Assembly (NCBI RefSeq): GCF_014203125.1
Contig: NZ_JACHIH010000022.1
Location: forward strand, 1 to 64,000
DNA length: 64,000 bases
From: Rhodopseudomonas rhenobacensis
GTDB lineage: Bacteria; Pseudomonadota; Alphaproteobacteria; Rhizobiales; Xanthobacteraceae
Direction of reading: 5' to 3'
The notes beneath the pieces are model-generated. The model had not been told where the DNA came from, searched no databases, and worked only from the letters and a program-made list of their open reading frames with translations. How positions within the stretch are numbered: position 1 is the first letter of the stretch; each line of letters opens with the position of its first letter. Shown here piece by piece: positions 9,585-17,929 of the stretch. Both the position numbers and the translations under genes were made by a program.

Positions 9585-9953
9585 GCCAGTCCCCTTTAAG
9601 CGCCGCAACGGGCGTCAGGCGTCCGCACTACCTGCGGCACTGGAAACGCCTTTGAACAACTGATTCGGATCCTGACGTCATATGGTTAACAAAACCTGAT
9701 TCGTGTTCGCAAGCTCTATCCGTGCAATTTTTATCGAATCGACGTAAGATCTTGTGAGCAAGCAGTTTTTTGTATCCGTACCAGTTCAAGTTCCACATTA
9801 AGAGCCGGGTGTAACCGACTCTCGCGATTCGTCCTTCGTTCTGCCGGACGAGCGCCTTCAGCCAGCCAAAGACAGTGTGCTAATGATTAACGATGCGGGT
9901 AAACAGCAGGTTAAGGATCCGGCTGCGATCCGCGGAAACTTAAGGCTTTCGCA
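9585..9953. promoter_or_regulatory. ctrA-fliI divergent intergenic region with CtrA-like half sites
   Basis: This 369-bp non-coding stretch is AT-richer than its surroundings. TTAAC half-sites occur at 9686-9690 and 9887-9891. At 9900-9914 TAAA and TTAA are separated by exactly seven bases (CAGCAGG), one mismatch from the CtrA consensus TTAA-N7-TTAA, 39 bp before the fliI start. This suggests CtrA control of fliI and perhaps autoregulation. No -35/-10 pair could be fixed confidently. Confidence 0.5.
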
Positions 9954-11279
9954 ATGAAGGCACTGGCGGAGCAGATCGGCGATCTCGACGCCGTCTTGAT
10001 GTACGGCCGGGTGGTCGGCGTCCGCGGTCTGATGGTGGAGATCGCCGGTCCGATCCACGCCATGTCGGTCGGCGCCCGCATCGTGGTGGAAACTGGTGGC
10101 AGCCGGTTCATTCCTTGCGAGGTGATCGGCTTCAACGGCAACAACGCGGTGGTGATGCCGTTCGCCGGGCTGGAAGGCGTGCGCCGCGGCTGCCGCGCGG
10201 TGATCGCCAATGCCGCCGCGCAAGTGCGGCCGTCGCCGTCCTGGCTCGGCCGGGTGCTCAATGCGATGGGCGAGCCGATCGACGGCAAGGGGCCGCTCGA
10301 CCAGGGCACCTCGCCGATGACGTTCCGCAATTCGCCGCCGCCGGCGCATTCCCGCAAACGGGTCGGCGCGCCGCTCGACCTCGGCGTCCGCGCGCTCAAC
10401 ACCTTTCTGACCTGCTGCCGCGGCCAACGGCTCGGCATCTTCGCCGGTTCCGGCGTCGGCAAGTCGGTGCTGCTGTCGATGCTGGCGCGCAACGTCGACG
10501 CCGACGTCTCGGTGATCGGTCTGGTCGGCGAACGCGGCCGCGAGGTGCAGGAGTTTCTGCAGGACGACCTCGGCGACGAAGGTCTCGCCCGCTCGGTGGT
10601 GGTGGTGGCGACCTCCGACGAGCCGGCCCTGATGCGGCGGCAGGCCGCCTACCTGACGCTGGCGATCGCGGAATATTTCCGCGACGAGGGCAAGGACGTC
10701 ATGTGCATGATGGATTCGGTGACGCGCTTTGCGATGGCGCAGCGCGAAATCGGGCTGTCGGCCGGCGAGCCGCCGACCGCCAAGGGCTATACGCCGACCG
10801 TGTTCACCGAGCTGCCGAAACTGCTGGAACGCGCCGGCCCGGGGCTCAACGAAGGCACCATCACCGGGATCTTCACCGTTCTGGTCGACGGCGACGACCA
10901 TAACGAGCCGGTCGCCGACGCGGTGCGCGGCATTCTCGACGGTCACATCGTGATGGAGCGCGCGATCGCCGAGCGCGGCCGCTATCCGGCGATCAACATT
11001 CTGAAATCGGTGTCGCGCACCATGCCGAAATCCGCCGATCCGGCCTATCTGCCGATGATCCGCCGGGCGCGGCAGATCATGGGCACCTATGCGGACATGG
11101 AAGAGCTGATCCGGCTCGGCGCCTATCGCCCCGGCTCCAGCCCCGAAGTTGACGAGGCGATCCGGCTGCACCAGCCGCTCGAGGACTTCCTGCGCCAGGG
11201 CAAGGAGGAGGCCACCGCGCTGCATGCGGGTTACGCCCAATTGGAGCAAATCCTCGGCAATTTAGAAACGGAACGCTAA
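9954..11279 (+). CDS. fliI: FliI, flagellar type III export ATPase
   Basis: FliI hydrolyses ATP at the base of the flagellar export apparatus to unload substrates from chaperones. The 441-residue protein has the F1-beta-like fold with Walker [12 protein letters not shown] near residues 161-171, the acidic [13 protein letters not shown], and a Walker B-containing [19 protein letters not shown] near 248. A long [16 protein letters not shown] segment is typical of FliI/YscN. fliJ follows 109 bp downstream, the usual alphaproteobacterial arrangement. Confidence 0.97.
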   Translation: MKALAEQIGDLDAVLMYGRVVGVRGLMVEIAGPIHAMSVGARIVVETGGSRFIPCEVIGFNGNNAVVMPFAGLEGVRRGCRAVIANAAAQVRPSPSWLGRVLNAMGEPIDGKGPLDQGTSPMTFRNSPPPAHSRKRVGAPLDLGVRALNTFLTCCRGQRLGIFAGSGVGKSVLLSMLARNVDADVSVIGLVGERGREVQEFLQDDLGDEGLARSVVVVATSDEPALMRRQAAYLTLAIAEYFRDEGKDVMCMMDSVTRFAMAQREIGLSAGEPPTAKGYTPTVFTELPKLLERAGPGLNEGTITGIFTVLVDGDDHNEPVADAVRGILDGHIVMERAIAERGRYPAINILKSVSRTMPKSADPAYLPMIRRARQIMGTYADMEELIRLGAYRPGSSPEVDEAIRLHQPLEDFLRQGKEEATALHAGYAQLEQILGNLETER

Positions 11280-11388
11280 CTTTGTCACGCCATCATGCTG
11301 AAGAAGCACTTGCGTTGCCGGTGAGGCCCGTTTCGGGAATGCCGGCTCGTCCCGCGTCAGCTTGGGACTTCTGGGGAGTATTCAGTCG

Positions 11389-11808
11389 ATGAAGTCACGC
11401 GAAACCCTGATCCGCCTGAAGAAATTTCAGGTCGACGAGAAGCGCCGAAGGGTCGCGCAGATCGAAGGCATGATCGCCGATTTCCAGCGCATGTCGGTCG
11501 ATCTCGAACGTGAGATCCAGTCCGAACAGGACCGCGCCGGGATCAACGACCCGACGCATTTCGCCTATCCGACCTATGCCAAGGCCGCGATCCAGCGCCG
11601 CGAAAATCTGACCCGCTCGGCCGACGAACTGCGCATCCAGCTCGAGGACGCGAGAAGCCAGCTCAACGAAGCCTTCGACGAACTGAAGAAGGTCGAACTG
11701 TTGGACGAGCGCGACCAGGCCCGCGAACGCGCCGAGGAAAGCGCCCGCGAACAGGCCGACCTCGACAGCATCGGCCTGATGCGCGCCCGGCTCGGCGTCG
11801 TCGCCTGA
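11389..11808 (+). CDS. fliJ: FliJ-like flagellar export chaperone/central stalk
   Basis: The 139-residue protein is highly charged and predicted to be almost entirely coiled coil (for example KKFQVDEKRRRVAQIEGMI and ELRIQLEDARSQLNEAFDE). FliJ is the small coiled-coil partner of FliI, resembling the gamma stalk of F1-ATPase. Identification rests on size, coiled-coil character and position after fliI. The ATG at 11389 with GGGGAG ten bases upstream is chosen over an earlier in-frame codon at 11362. Confidence 0.88.
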   Translation: MKSRETLIRLKKFQVDEKRRRVAQIEGMIADFQRMSVDLEREIQSEQDRAGINDPTHFAYPTYAKAAIQRRENLTRSADELRIQLEDARSQLNEAFDELKKVELLDERDQARERAEESAREQADLDSIGLMRARLGVVA

Positions 11809-11853
11809 TTGTTTCTCCGGCGCAGCATCGCCGGACGATCGCACTTCGCAGAA

Positions 11854-11896
11854 ACGCAAACCAAGCACCCGGGTCGCAAGGCCCGGGTGTTTGCGT
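11854..11896 (+). terminator. Rho-independent-type hairpin after fliJ
   Basis: The arms ACGCAAAC and GTTTGCGT enclose GCACCCGGG/CCCGGGTG, giving a long stem with a TCGCAAGG loop. The 3' flank is TTGGGGGG rather than a pure T-run, so termination is likely but not textbook. Confidence 0.7.
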
Positions 11897-11914
11897 TGGG
11901 GGGATGGGAGATGA

Positions 11915-11953
11915 CACGCTTCGCCGTCGCTCATCGAGCGACGGCGAAGCGTG
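11915..11953. repeat. Palindromic repeat left of the deaminase gene
   Basis: CACGCTTCGCCGTCGCTC and its exact complement GAGCGACGGCGAAGCGTG are separated by three bases, giving an 18-bp perfect stem. It is followed by CCCACCCTACGCG. The same words (GAGCGACGGCGAAGCGTGCCCACC, partly; CCCACCCTACGC) recur at 13039-13171 on the other side of the deaminase gene. It looks like a dispersed palindromic element, not a terminator. Confidence 0.75.
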
Positions 11954-11998
11954 CCCACCCTACGCGTGCTTCGCCCTCGACCGTTCTAAGGACCCCAC

Positions 11999-13030
11999 AT
12001 GACCGACATCGAATCCTTCATCCGCGGCCTGCCCAAGACGGATCTCCACATGCACATCGAGGGCAGCATCGAGCCGCAGCTGATGCTGGACCTCGCCGCC
12101 CGCAATGGCATGAAGCTCCGCTGGGACACCGCCGAGGCGCTACGCGGGGCCTACCAGTTCGATAACCTGCAGTCCTTCCTCGATCTCTACTTCGAGGGTT
12201 GTAAGGTGCTGGTCACCGAGGGCGACTTCCGCGACGTGACCCGCGCCTACCTGCGCCGGGCCCATGAGGACGGCGTGGTCCGCGCCGAACTCTTCATCGG
12301 CCCGCAGAGCTTCATTGAACGTGGCACTCCACTCGAGGCGCTGATGTCCGGCGTGCTCGGCGCGATGCAGGAGGCTCGCCGCGAGCACGGACTAAGCGTC
12401 GGCCTGATGATCAGCGTCCACCGCCACCGCACCGAGGCGGACGCGATGGTCATGCTGGATCAGATCATGCCCTGGAAAGACCAGATCATCGCCATCGGCA
12501 TGGGCGGCGCCGAGATCGGCAACCCGCCCGCCAAGTTCGCCCGCTTCTTCAAAGCTGCCCGCGACCGCGGCTTCCGCACCACCGTCCATGCCGGGGAGGA
12601 AGGCCCCGCCGCCTACGTGCGTGAGGCGCTGGACCTGCTGCAGGTCGATCGCATCGACCACGGCAACGCCTGCCTCGCCGATCCCGATCTGGTACGAGAA
12701 CTGGCCATGCGACGTATCCCGCTGACCGTCTGTCCGCTCTCCAATCTGCGGCTGCAGGGGGTGACGGAGATGGCGCGGCATCCGCTGAAGACCATGATGG
12801 CGCAGGGCCTGCACGTCACCGTCAACTCCGACGACCCGCCTTACTTCGGCGGCTACGTGACCGAGAACCTGTTGGCCTGCCGCGACGCTCTCGACCTGTC
12901 GCTGCAAGAGATCGTCCGCCTCGTCCGCAACGGGCTGGAGGCCGCCTTCGTGACCACGGAGGAGCGCGAAATGCTGCTCGGACAGTTGGATGACTATCTT
13001 GCACGGCATGCCGGGGCATCAATGTCGTAG
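11999..13030 (+). CDS. Adenine/adenosine deaminase
   Basis: The 343-residue amidohydrolase has all metal and catalytic motifs of the ADA family: DLHMHIEGS (residues 15-23), HAGEEGPAAYV near 198 with the catalytic glutamate, DRIDHGNACL near 220, and NSDDPPYFGGY near 278. The HAGEEGP and SDDPxYF wording matches adenine deaminases (adenine to hypoxanthine plus ammonia) better than classical adenosine deaminases, so purine salvage from free adenine is the better guess. The gene is bracketed by palindromic repeats in opposite orientations, and no operon partner is visible. Confidence 0.88.
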   Translation: MTDIESFIRGLPKTDLHMHIEGSIEPQLMLDLAARNGMKLRWDTAEALRGAYQFDNLQSFLDLYFEGCKVLVTEGDFRDVTRAYLRRAHEDGVVRAELFIGPQSFIERGTPLEALMSGVLGAMQEARREHGLSVGLMISVHRHRTEADAMVMLDQIMPWKDQIIAIGMGGAEIGNPPAKFARFFKAARDRGFRTTVHAGEEGPAAYVREALDLLQVDRIDHGNACLADPDLVRELAMRRIPLTVCPLSNLRLQGVTEMARHPLKTMMAQGLHVTVNSDDPPYFGGYVTENLLACRDALDLSLQEIVRLVRNGLEAAFVTTEEREMLLGQLDDYLARHAGASMS

Positions 13031-13038
13031 CAGCGGTG

Positions 13039-13171
13039 GCGTAGGGTGGGCAAAGCGCGCGACGTCGCTGGAAGAGCGACGGCGAAGCGTGCCCACCATC
13101 ATGGCGTGAAGCGGCGTCGCGATTGAGACGAGGTGGGCACGGCGCCGGGAGCGGCTTTGCCCACCCTACGC
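13039..13171. repeat. Palindromic repeat right of the deaminase gene
   Basis: The outer arms GCGTAGGGTGGGCAAAGC (13039-13056) and GCTTTGCCCACCCTACGC (13154-13171) are perfect 18-bp inverted repeats. Inside is a stretch shared with the left repeat (GAGCGACGGCGAAGCGTG). The whole resembles a small MITE-like element of about 133 bp with terminal inverted repeats. Confidence 0.78.
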
Positions 13172-13219
13172 TTGCTGTCGCTAGCGGCCCAAAGTACAGT
13201 TCAGAGCTGGATTTAAGAG

Positions 13220-15526
13220 ATGACGTCTTTTGTGCAAAGACTTGGCGCTGAGTTCGTCGGTTCTTGTATCCTGCCCATCTACCAGACATCCCCAAATCGT
13301 TTTTCATTGGTTCCTAGCATGGTCCCCTTGCCGCCTACGTCCGCGCCTCGCCTCGAGCACGACATCTTTAATGATCTCGTCTCATTGTGTTCAAGCGCCG
13401 GCTACATCCACGCAATCGCTCATTTTTGCTTTCGAGATCACGTTGTCGGCTTCGGCGACGAGCTACAGGGGGAGGATTACGCGAAGCTGTTCTCCTTCGA
13501 TCGGCTCATCCGTACTGAAATCGCGACGCTCATCGGCTTGATGCTAAGAGCTCCTCGCGACATTACGCTGCCGGACCAGAAGCTGCTTGCGCAGTACATT
13601 GAACGCACAGAAGCGCTCCTTAAGGAAATGCATGCAGCGTTGAATGAGCTCGGTAAGGCGACACTGACGGCGGCGATGGCTGATCCGACGAGATCAGCCA
13701 ATCCTTTTACTAGTGCGGCGATGCTGCGCGAGCCAATCTTCTATGGCGCGGAATCTGCTTATACGTCCCAGTACCGCGATCTGTCTGTACTGAAGTATGG
13801 CCGAGATGATGCTTGGTTGACGAAGAACAAGGGATTCTCCGTTGCGGAAGCCAAGAGAGTGGTGGCTGCAATCTGTGATTTCCTCAATGAAAACATGGTT
13901 ACGACGCTCAAGAACCTAAAGGGGGTGCCGCCCACGCAGCGGACGATGCTTGGTGGCTTCGAATTTTCGGTCGCGGACATCGTGACCAAATCCGGCCTGA
14001 GTGTCGACAAGGTCAACGCAGTGGTCACTGCCTTCAGTTTTCCTGATAACGGCAACCCCACCTTCACCGCGCTTCATGAGTTTAATGCTGCCAACGCCTT
14101 TCCTATCCTCAAGGGAGAGGACCAGAAGTACATCCTTTTTCTCTATGCAAGTCTGACCGAAGCGCTCTACGAAACGCCGTTCTACTGGATGGGCGCCGAT
14201 GAAGCTTATGAGGCGACGGCGATGGCAAATCGCGGTCTCTTTGCCGAGGAATTTGTGGCTGATCGGATGACCAAGGTATTCGGAGTCGCCAATGTCTTTC
14301 GGAACGTTGACTTGTGGGAGACGAAGGCACGCAAGAAGACGATCAGCGAGATTGACACCCTCGTGCTTTTCGGAGATCGCGCCATTGCGGTGCAGGCGAA
14401 GTCGAAGAAGCTGACGCTAGCGGCACGCAAAGGAAACGATCTTCAGTTGCAGGCTGACTTCAAGGGCGCGGTGCAGGACGCCTGCGACCAGGCAATGCTA
14501 TGCAGCGAGAATCTGCTCAATAGGTCTGCGACCTTCACTGATGCCACCGGAAACGAAATTGCTATTCCTTCAGTTAAACAGGTTTACCCTATCTGCGTGG
14601 GCACGGACCATTATCCCGCTTTAAGTTTTCAAGCGCGACAGTTCCTTGAGTTTAAGGCAACGGATTTCATCAATGCGCCGCTCGTCTGCGACGTATTTTT
14701 CATCGATGTCGTGACCGAATTTCTCGACACGCCCTTGCGTTTTCTGAGTTATCTCGAATTGCGTGCGCGAGCTGGCGAAAACATCTTGCTCTCTCACGAG
14801 ACTACGGCGCTTGGCTACCATCTTAAAGGCAATCTGTGGCTCAACGAAAATGACCTCCTTTTGCTGGGAGATGATCTTGGCGTTGATGTCGACATTGCGA
14901 TGGCTGCTCGCCGCGATGGTGTGCCAGGCGAAAAAGTACCACATGGTATTTTGACGGCCCTCAAAGGAACCGCGGTTGGCCGCATCATCGAACAAATCGA
15001 GCGACGGTCGGAAGCTGGTGCCATCGGTGTCGGTCTCGAATTGCTCAAGTTGAGTGGAGAAAGTGCCGATAATCTAAGCCGTGGAATTGATGCGATCGTT
15101 GCTACGGCCGCAAAAGACGGCAAGCCTCATGATATCACCGTTGCGAGCTCCAAAGCCGCAAGTGGGCTCACCGTTCATTGCAACAGACTGGCCGAGAGCG
15201 TTGCTGGCCCAAAGCTTCGATGGCACTGCGAACTGCGCAAATACAGTGTGAAGGCGACGAAGTGGGCTGGGCTAGTCGTAGAGCCGGGGACCGGGGCTTT
15301 ACGTTTTGCGGGCCTAATAGATTTCCCGTGGAAAAAGGACGCCGAGATGGACGCCGCTACGGCACATATGGCTCCCCCGCAGCCGATCAAGGCCCTGCAG
15401 GCATTCATAAGACGCGGTAGGATAAAGCGACCGAAGCCGGGCCGCAATGATCAGTGCCCATGCGGTAGCGGCAAGAAATACAAGAGGTGTCATCTGTCCA
15501 TGGGCGGGTGGCCACCGGCTGGATGA
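13220..15526 (+). CDS. Large SEC-C zinc-motif protein with a restriction-nuclease-like core
   Basis: The 768-residue protein of unknown function ends in a classic SEC-C zinc motif (NDQCPCGSGKKYKRCH, near residue 747). Around residues 355-410 the order is ETKARKKTISEIDTLVLFGD, then RAIAVQAKSKK. The E-x-D...Q-x-K spacing fits a PD-(D/E)xK nuclease core like NERD or Mrr domains, but this is inference. Codon use and composition are clearly AT-richer than the adjacent genes, suggesting horizontal gain. It is monocistronic, between palindromic repeats and an ECF sigma gene. An internal ATG at 13319 is an alternative start. It could be an immune or DNA-processing factor. Confidence 0.7.
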   Translation: MTSFVQRLGAEFVGSCILPIYQTSPNRFSLVPSMVPLPPTSAPRLEHDIFNDLVSLCSSAGYIHAIAHFCFRDHVVGFGDELQGEDYAKLFSFDRLIRTEIATLIGLMLRAPRDITLPDQKLLAQYIERTEALLKEMHAALNELGKATLTAAMADPTRSANPFTSAAMLREPIFYGAESAYTSQYRDLSVLKYGRDDAWLTKNKGFSVAEAKRVVAAICDFLNENMVTTLKNLKGVPPTQRTMLGGFEFSVADIVTKSGLSVDKVNAVVTAFSFPDNGNPTFTALHEFNAANAFPILKGEDQKYILFLYASLTEALYETPFYWMGADEAYEATAMANRGLFAEEFVADRMTKVFGVANVFRNVDLWETKARKKTISEIDTLVLFGDRAIAVQAKSKKLTLAARKGNDLQLQADFKGAVQDACDQAMLCSENLLNRSATFTDATGNEIAIPSVKQVYPICVGTDHYPALSFQARQFLEFKATDFINAPLVCDVFFIDVVTEFLDTPLRFLSYLELRARAGENILLSHETTALGYHLKGNLWLNENDLLLLGDDLGVDVDIAMAARRDGVPGEKVPHGILTALKGTAVGRIIEQIERRSEAGAIGVGLELLKLSGESADNLSRGIDAIVATAAKDGKPHDITVASSKAASGLTVHCNRLAESVAGPKLRWHCELRKYSVKATKWAGLVVEPGTGALRFAGLIDFPWKKDAEMDAATAHMAPPQPIKALQAFIRRGRIKRPKPGRNDQCPCGSGKKYKRCHLSMGGWPPAG

Positions 15527-15787
15527 TCCAGGCGGTCCGAGCCGAGCGTCTGAAATCGGGTACGGTGATCGGCGTTTCCTGCAAGCCTGCGCTCTCGGCG
15601 CGCCGAATATGTCTTGGCGGTGCTCAGCGGAAGGCCGCCGCCCAAGCCCCGGGGCTCTGCAACTCCGCCTATCCACACCCCTTCTCCCCCGATGGTTGGT
15701 GGATGCCAGGGTCGCAGTTTATGATAAGAAGCGGCGCCGCCGATCGGCGTGCAGAGGGCGATGGGGTATCGCCGTGGGGGACGTTGA

Positions 15788-16336
15788 ATGCTGACGCCGG
15801 CTGAGTTGGTCTGGCTGCTTGCCGCTGTGTCCAAGGGCGACGAACTCGCCTTCGAGCGGCTCTATGCGGCGACGCGCGCGAAACTGTTCGGCGTGGTGCT
15901 GCGTATCTTGCGGCGTCAGGACCTCGCGGAAGAGGTCATTCAGGAAGCCTACGTCAAGATCTGGAACAGCGCCGGGCAGTTCAACCCCGCCGTCGCGTCC
16001 CCCATCACCTGGATGGTCTCGATCGCGCGCAACCGGGCGATCGACGTGGTGCGCAAGCGCGGCGAGGTCTCGATCGAGGAGGAGCCGGCGGCGCTGGATG
16101 TGGCGGCCGATACGCCGGATCCGTTGGCGCGCCGCGAGATGACCGAGGAGTTGACGCGGCTGTTGGAATGCGTCGGCCGGCTGGAGCCGGACCGGCAGAA
16201 GCTGGTGCTATTGGCCTATTACAACGGCTGGAGCCGGGACCAATTGGCGGCGAAGTTCGAGACGCCGGTGAACACGGTGAAGACCTGGCTGCGCCGCAGC
16301 CTGTTGGACGTCCGCGAGTGTCTGGGATTGGCATGA
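15788..16336 (+). CDS. ECF RNA polymerase sigma factor (SigK/RpoE type)
   Basis: The 182-residue sigma-70 family protein has region 2 (FERLYAATRAKLFGVVLRIL, EEVIQEAYVKIWN, ITWMVSIARNRAIDVVRK) and region 4 (RQKLVLLAYYNGWSRDQLA, NTVKTWLRRSLLDVRECL). It recruits RNA polymerase to a small stress regulon, likely envelope or oxidative stress given the partner. The next gene overlaps by 4 bp (ATGA) and encodes an RskA-type anti-sigma factor. The 261-bp region upstream of 15788 shows no clear autoregulatory promoter. Confidence 0.93.
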   Translation: MLTPAELVWLLAAVSKGDELAFERLYAATRAKLFGVVLRILRRQDLAEEVIQEAYVKIWNSAGQFNPAVASPITWMVSIARNRAIDVVRKRGEVSIEEEPAALDVAADTPDPLARREMTEELTRLLECVGRLEPDRQKLVLLAYYNGWSRDQLAAKFETPVNTVKTWLRRSLLDVRECLGLA

Positions 16337-17238
16337 TGGAGTACAGCGAAGACCATATCGCGCTCGCAGCGGAATACGCGCTGGGCACCCTCGATGCCGA
16401 GGAGCGCGCCCAGGTGCAGTCGATGATGGCGGTGGACAAGGACTTCGCCGCGATGGTCGAGGCCTGGGAGCGCCGGCTCGGCGCGCTCAACCAGATGGTC
16501 GACGCGGTCGAGCCGCCGGCGGAATTGTGGGATCGCATCAAGCTGGCCGCCGGCCTGTCCGGCGCGCAGCAGGCGTTGCAAATTCCGCCGTTGCCGATGG
16601 CGGCCACCGCGGCGCCGGCGCACGCCGAACCGGCGGCCGCGACGGCTGAACCGCCGGCCCCCACCGGGCTCAGCCCGGAATCCAAGCGCGTGGTGCATTT
16701 CGCCTTCCGCGCCAAGATGTGGCAGTGGGGCGCGATGGGCGTCGGCGCGATCGCGGCCTCGCTGTTCGCGATCATCGTCGCGCAACTGGCCTATCCGGAC
16801 ATCCTGCCGAACGAGTTGCGGCCCGCGGTCCGCACCCAGGTGGTGCAGGTCGCAGGCCCGCCGCCGCCGATCCCGGCGCAATACGTTGCCTTGCTGCAGA
16901 AGGACGCCAATTCGCCGGCGTTCATTCTCACGGTGAATGCCGCGACCAAAGACTTCACCGTGCGCAAGGTCGGCGCCGAGCAGGAGCCCGGCAAGAGCTA
17001 CGAATTGTGGCTGGTGTCCGACAAATTGCAGCGGCCGCGCTCGCTCGGCGTGATCGGCGGCGACGAGTTCACCATCCGCGCGGCGCTCGCGGCGTTCGAC
17101 AGCGACACCGTCAACAAGGCGACCTATGCGGTGACCGTGGAGCCGGAGGGCGGCTCGCCGACCGGCGTCGCCACCGGGCCGATCGTGTTCACCGGCAAGC
17201 TGATCGAGACCGTGCCGCCGGCCGCGCCGGCCCATTAG
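16333..17238 (+). CDS. RskA-type membrane anti-sigma factor
   Basis: The 301-residue protein has an N-terminal cytoplasmic sigma-binding part (ALAAEYALGTLDAEERAQV, FAAMVEAWERRLGALNQMV), which matches the anti-sigma-K family. A proline/alanine linker follows, then one membrane helix near residues 137-157 (GAIAASLFAIIVAQLAY), and a periplasmic RskA domain (SYELWLVSDKLQRPRSLGVI). It sequesters the sigma factor encoded just upstream until an envelope signal releases it. ATG codons occur at 16333 and 16336; the first overlaps the sigma stop codon. Confidence 0.92.
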   Translation: MMEYSEDHIALAAEYALGTLDAEERAQVQSMMAVDKDFAAMVEAWERRLGALNQMVDAVEPPAELWDRIKLAAGLSGAQQALQIPPLPMAATAAPAHAEPAAATAEPPAPTGLSPESKRVVHFAFRAKMWQWGAMGVGAIAASLFAIIVAQLAYPDILPNELRPAVRTQVVQVAGPPPPIPAQYVALLQKDANSPAFILTVNAATKDFTVRKVGAEQEPGKSYELWLVSDKLQRPRSLGVIGGDEFTIRAALAAFDSDTVNKATYAVTVEPEGGSPTGVATGPIVFTGKLIETVPPAAPAH

Positions 17239-17296
17239 GCTGCCTGAAGTTTGCCGCAAGATTTTTTGAGGTGGTTTTCGCTTGCTGGACTCAAAA

Positions 17297-17325
17297 GAAA
17301 ACGCCCGTGGGGCGCGGGCGTTTTC
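17297..17325 (+). terminator. Rho-independent terminator after the sigma/anti-sigma pair
   Basis: GAAAACGCCCG and CGGGCGTTTTC are perfect 11-bp arms around a short TGGGGCG loop, ending in TTTTC. It lies 58 bp after the anti-sigma stop codon. Confidence 0.85.
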
Positions 17326-17427
17326 CGTCTGAGGTCCACTTGGGGGAGTGGATTTTCCTAGACATCACACGGCGCCTGGGGCTGGAAAGCTCCGCGTGAA
17401 TTCCAAAAACTCCAATAAGATCAATCC

Positions 17428-17628
17428 TTAGCGAACCACCGAGGTGCCCGAACTGGTCACCGTCACCGGCTGCCCGGCCTTGATCACGCGCGCGGTCTGG
17501 CTGTACGATTCATCCGAATTGACGCGCGCCGAGATGCCAAATCCCGCCACCGCGATGCCGGCCACAAGCGCGACCACCACGATCTTCAGATGAGTGGTCC
17601 GATCGGCGCTGTAAATCGAATGATTCAT
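17428..17628 (-). CDS. Small single-span membrane or exported protein, EcfG-regulated candidate
   Basis: The 66-residue protein starts MNHSIYSADRTTHLKIVVVA and has one hydrophobic segment (about residues 15-33) followed by a short polar tail with VIKAGQPVTVTSSG. A strong CAGGAGG ribosome binding site precedes the ATG. The layout (anchor or uncleaved signal plus about 30 outside residues) is common among small conserved proteins of this bacterial group, but I do not recognise a function. A promoter resembling the general-stress EcfG consensus lies 77-102 bp upstream, which suggests stress induction. Confidence 0.8.
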   Translation of the reverse strand: MNHSIYSADRTTHLKIVVVALVAGIAVAGFGISARVNSDESYSQTARVIKAGQPVTVTSSGTSVVR

Positions 17629-17704
17629 GTGAGCCTCCTGCGTCTTCTCCGCCTTTCCGATGTGTCTTGGCCATCAAAAGGTCGGTTCAACGTCTCGCGG
17701 TAGA

Positions 17705-17730
17705 AACGTAAGATTCCTGCGTTTCGTTCC
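17705..17730 (-). promoter_or_regulatory. EcfG (general stress response) type promoter
   Basis: On the minus strand GGAAC (17730-17726) and CGTT (17708-17705) are separated by 17 bases. This matches the alphaproteobacterial EcfG/RpoE2 consensus GGAAC-N16/17-CGTT. It points toward the 66-residue gene and would give a leader of about 70 nt. Its use in vivo is inference. Confidence 0.65.
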
Positions 17731-17929
17731 GAAGAGGCAATCACAAGGCGGTGAAAACTGTTGATCGGCCGCGATCGGGCGGCGTAGCCGACGCGCCGTC
17801 ACCGTAAATTATCTCATCGATTCAATGGATTGATTTGATCCGACCGCCGCCCCCTGGACGGGGCGGCGACCAGGGTCAAGCCGGCGTTTGCGGCGAAAGC
17901 GCTTGGCTGTGGCGGAAATGCCGCGCCGC

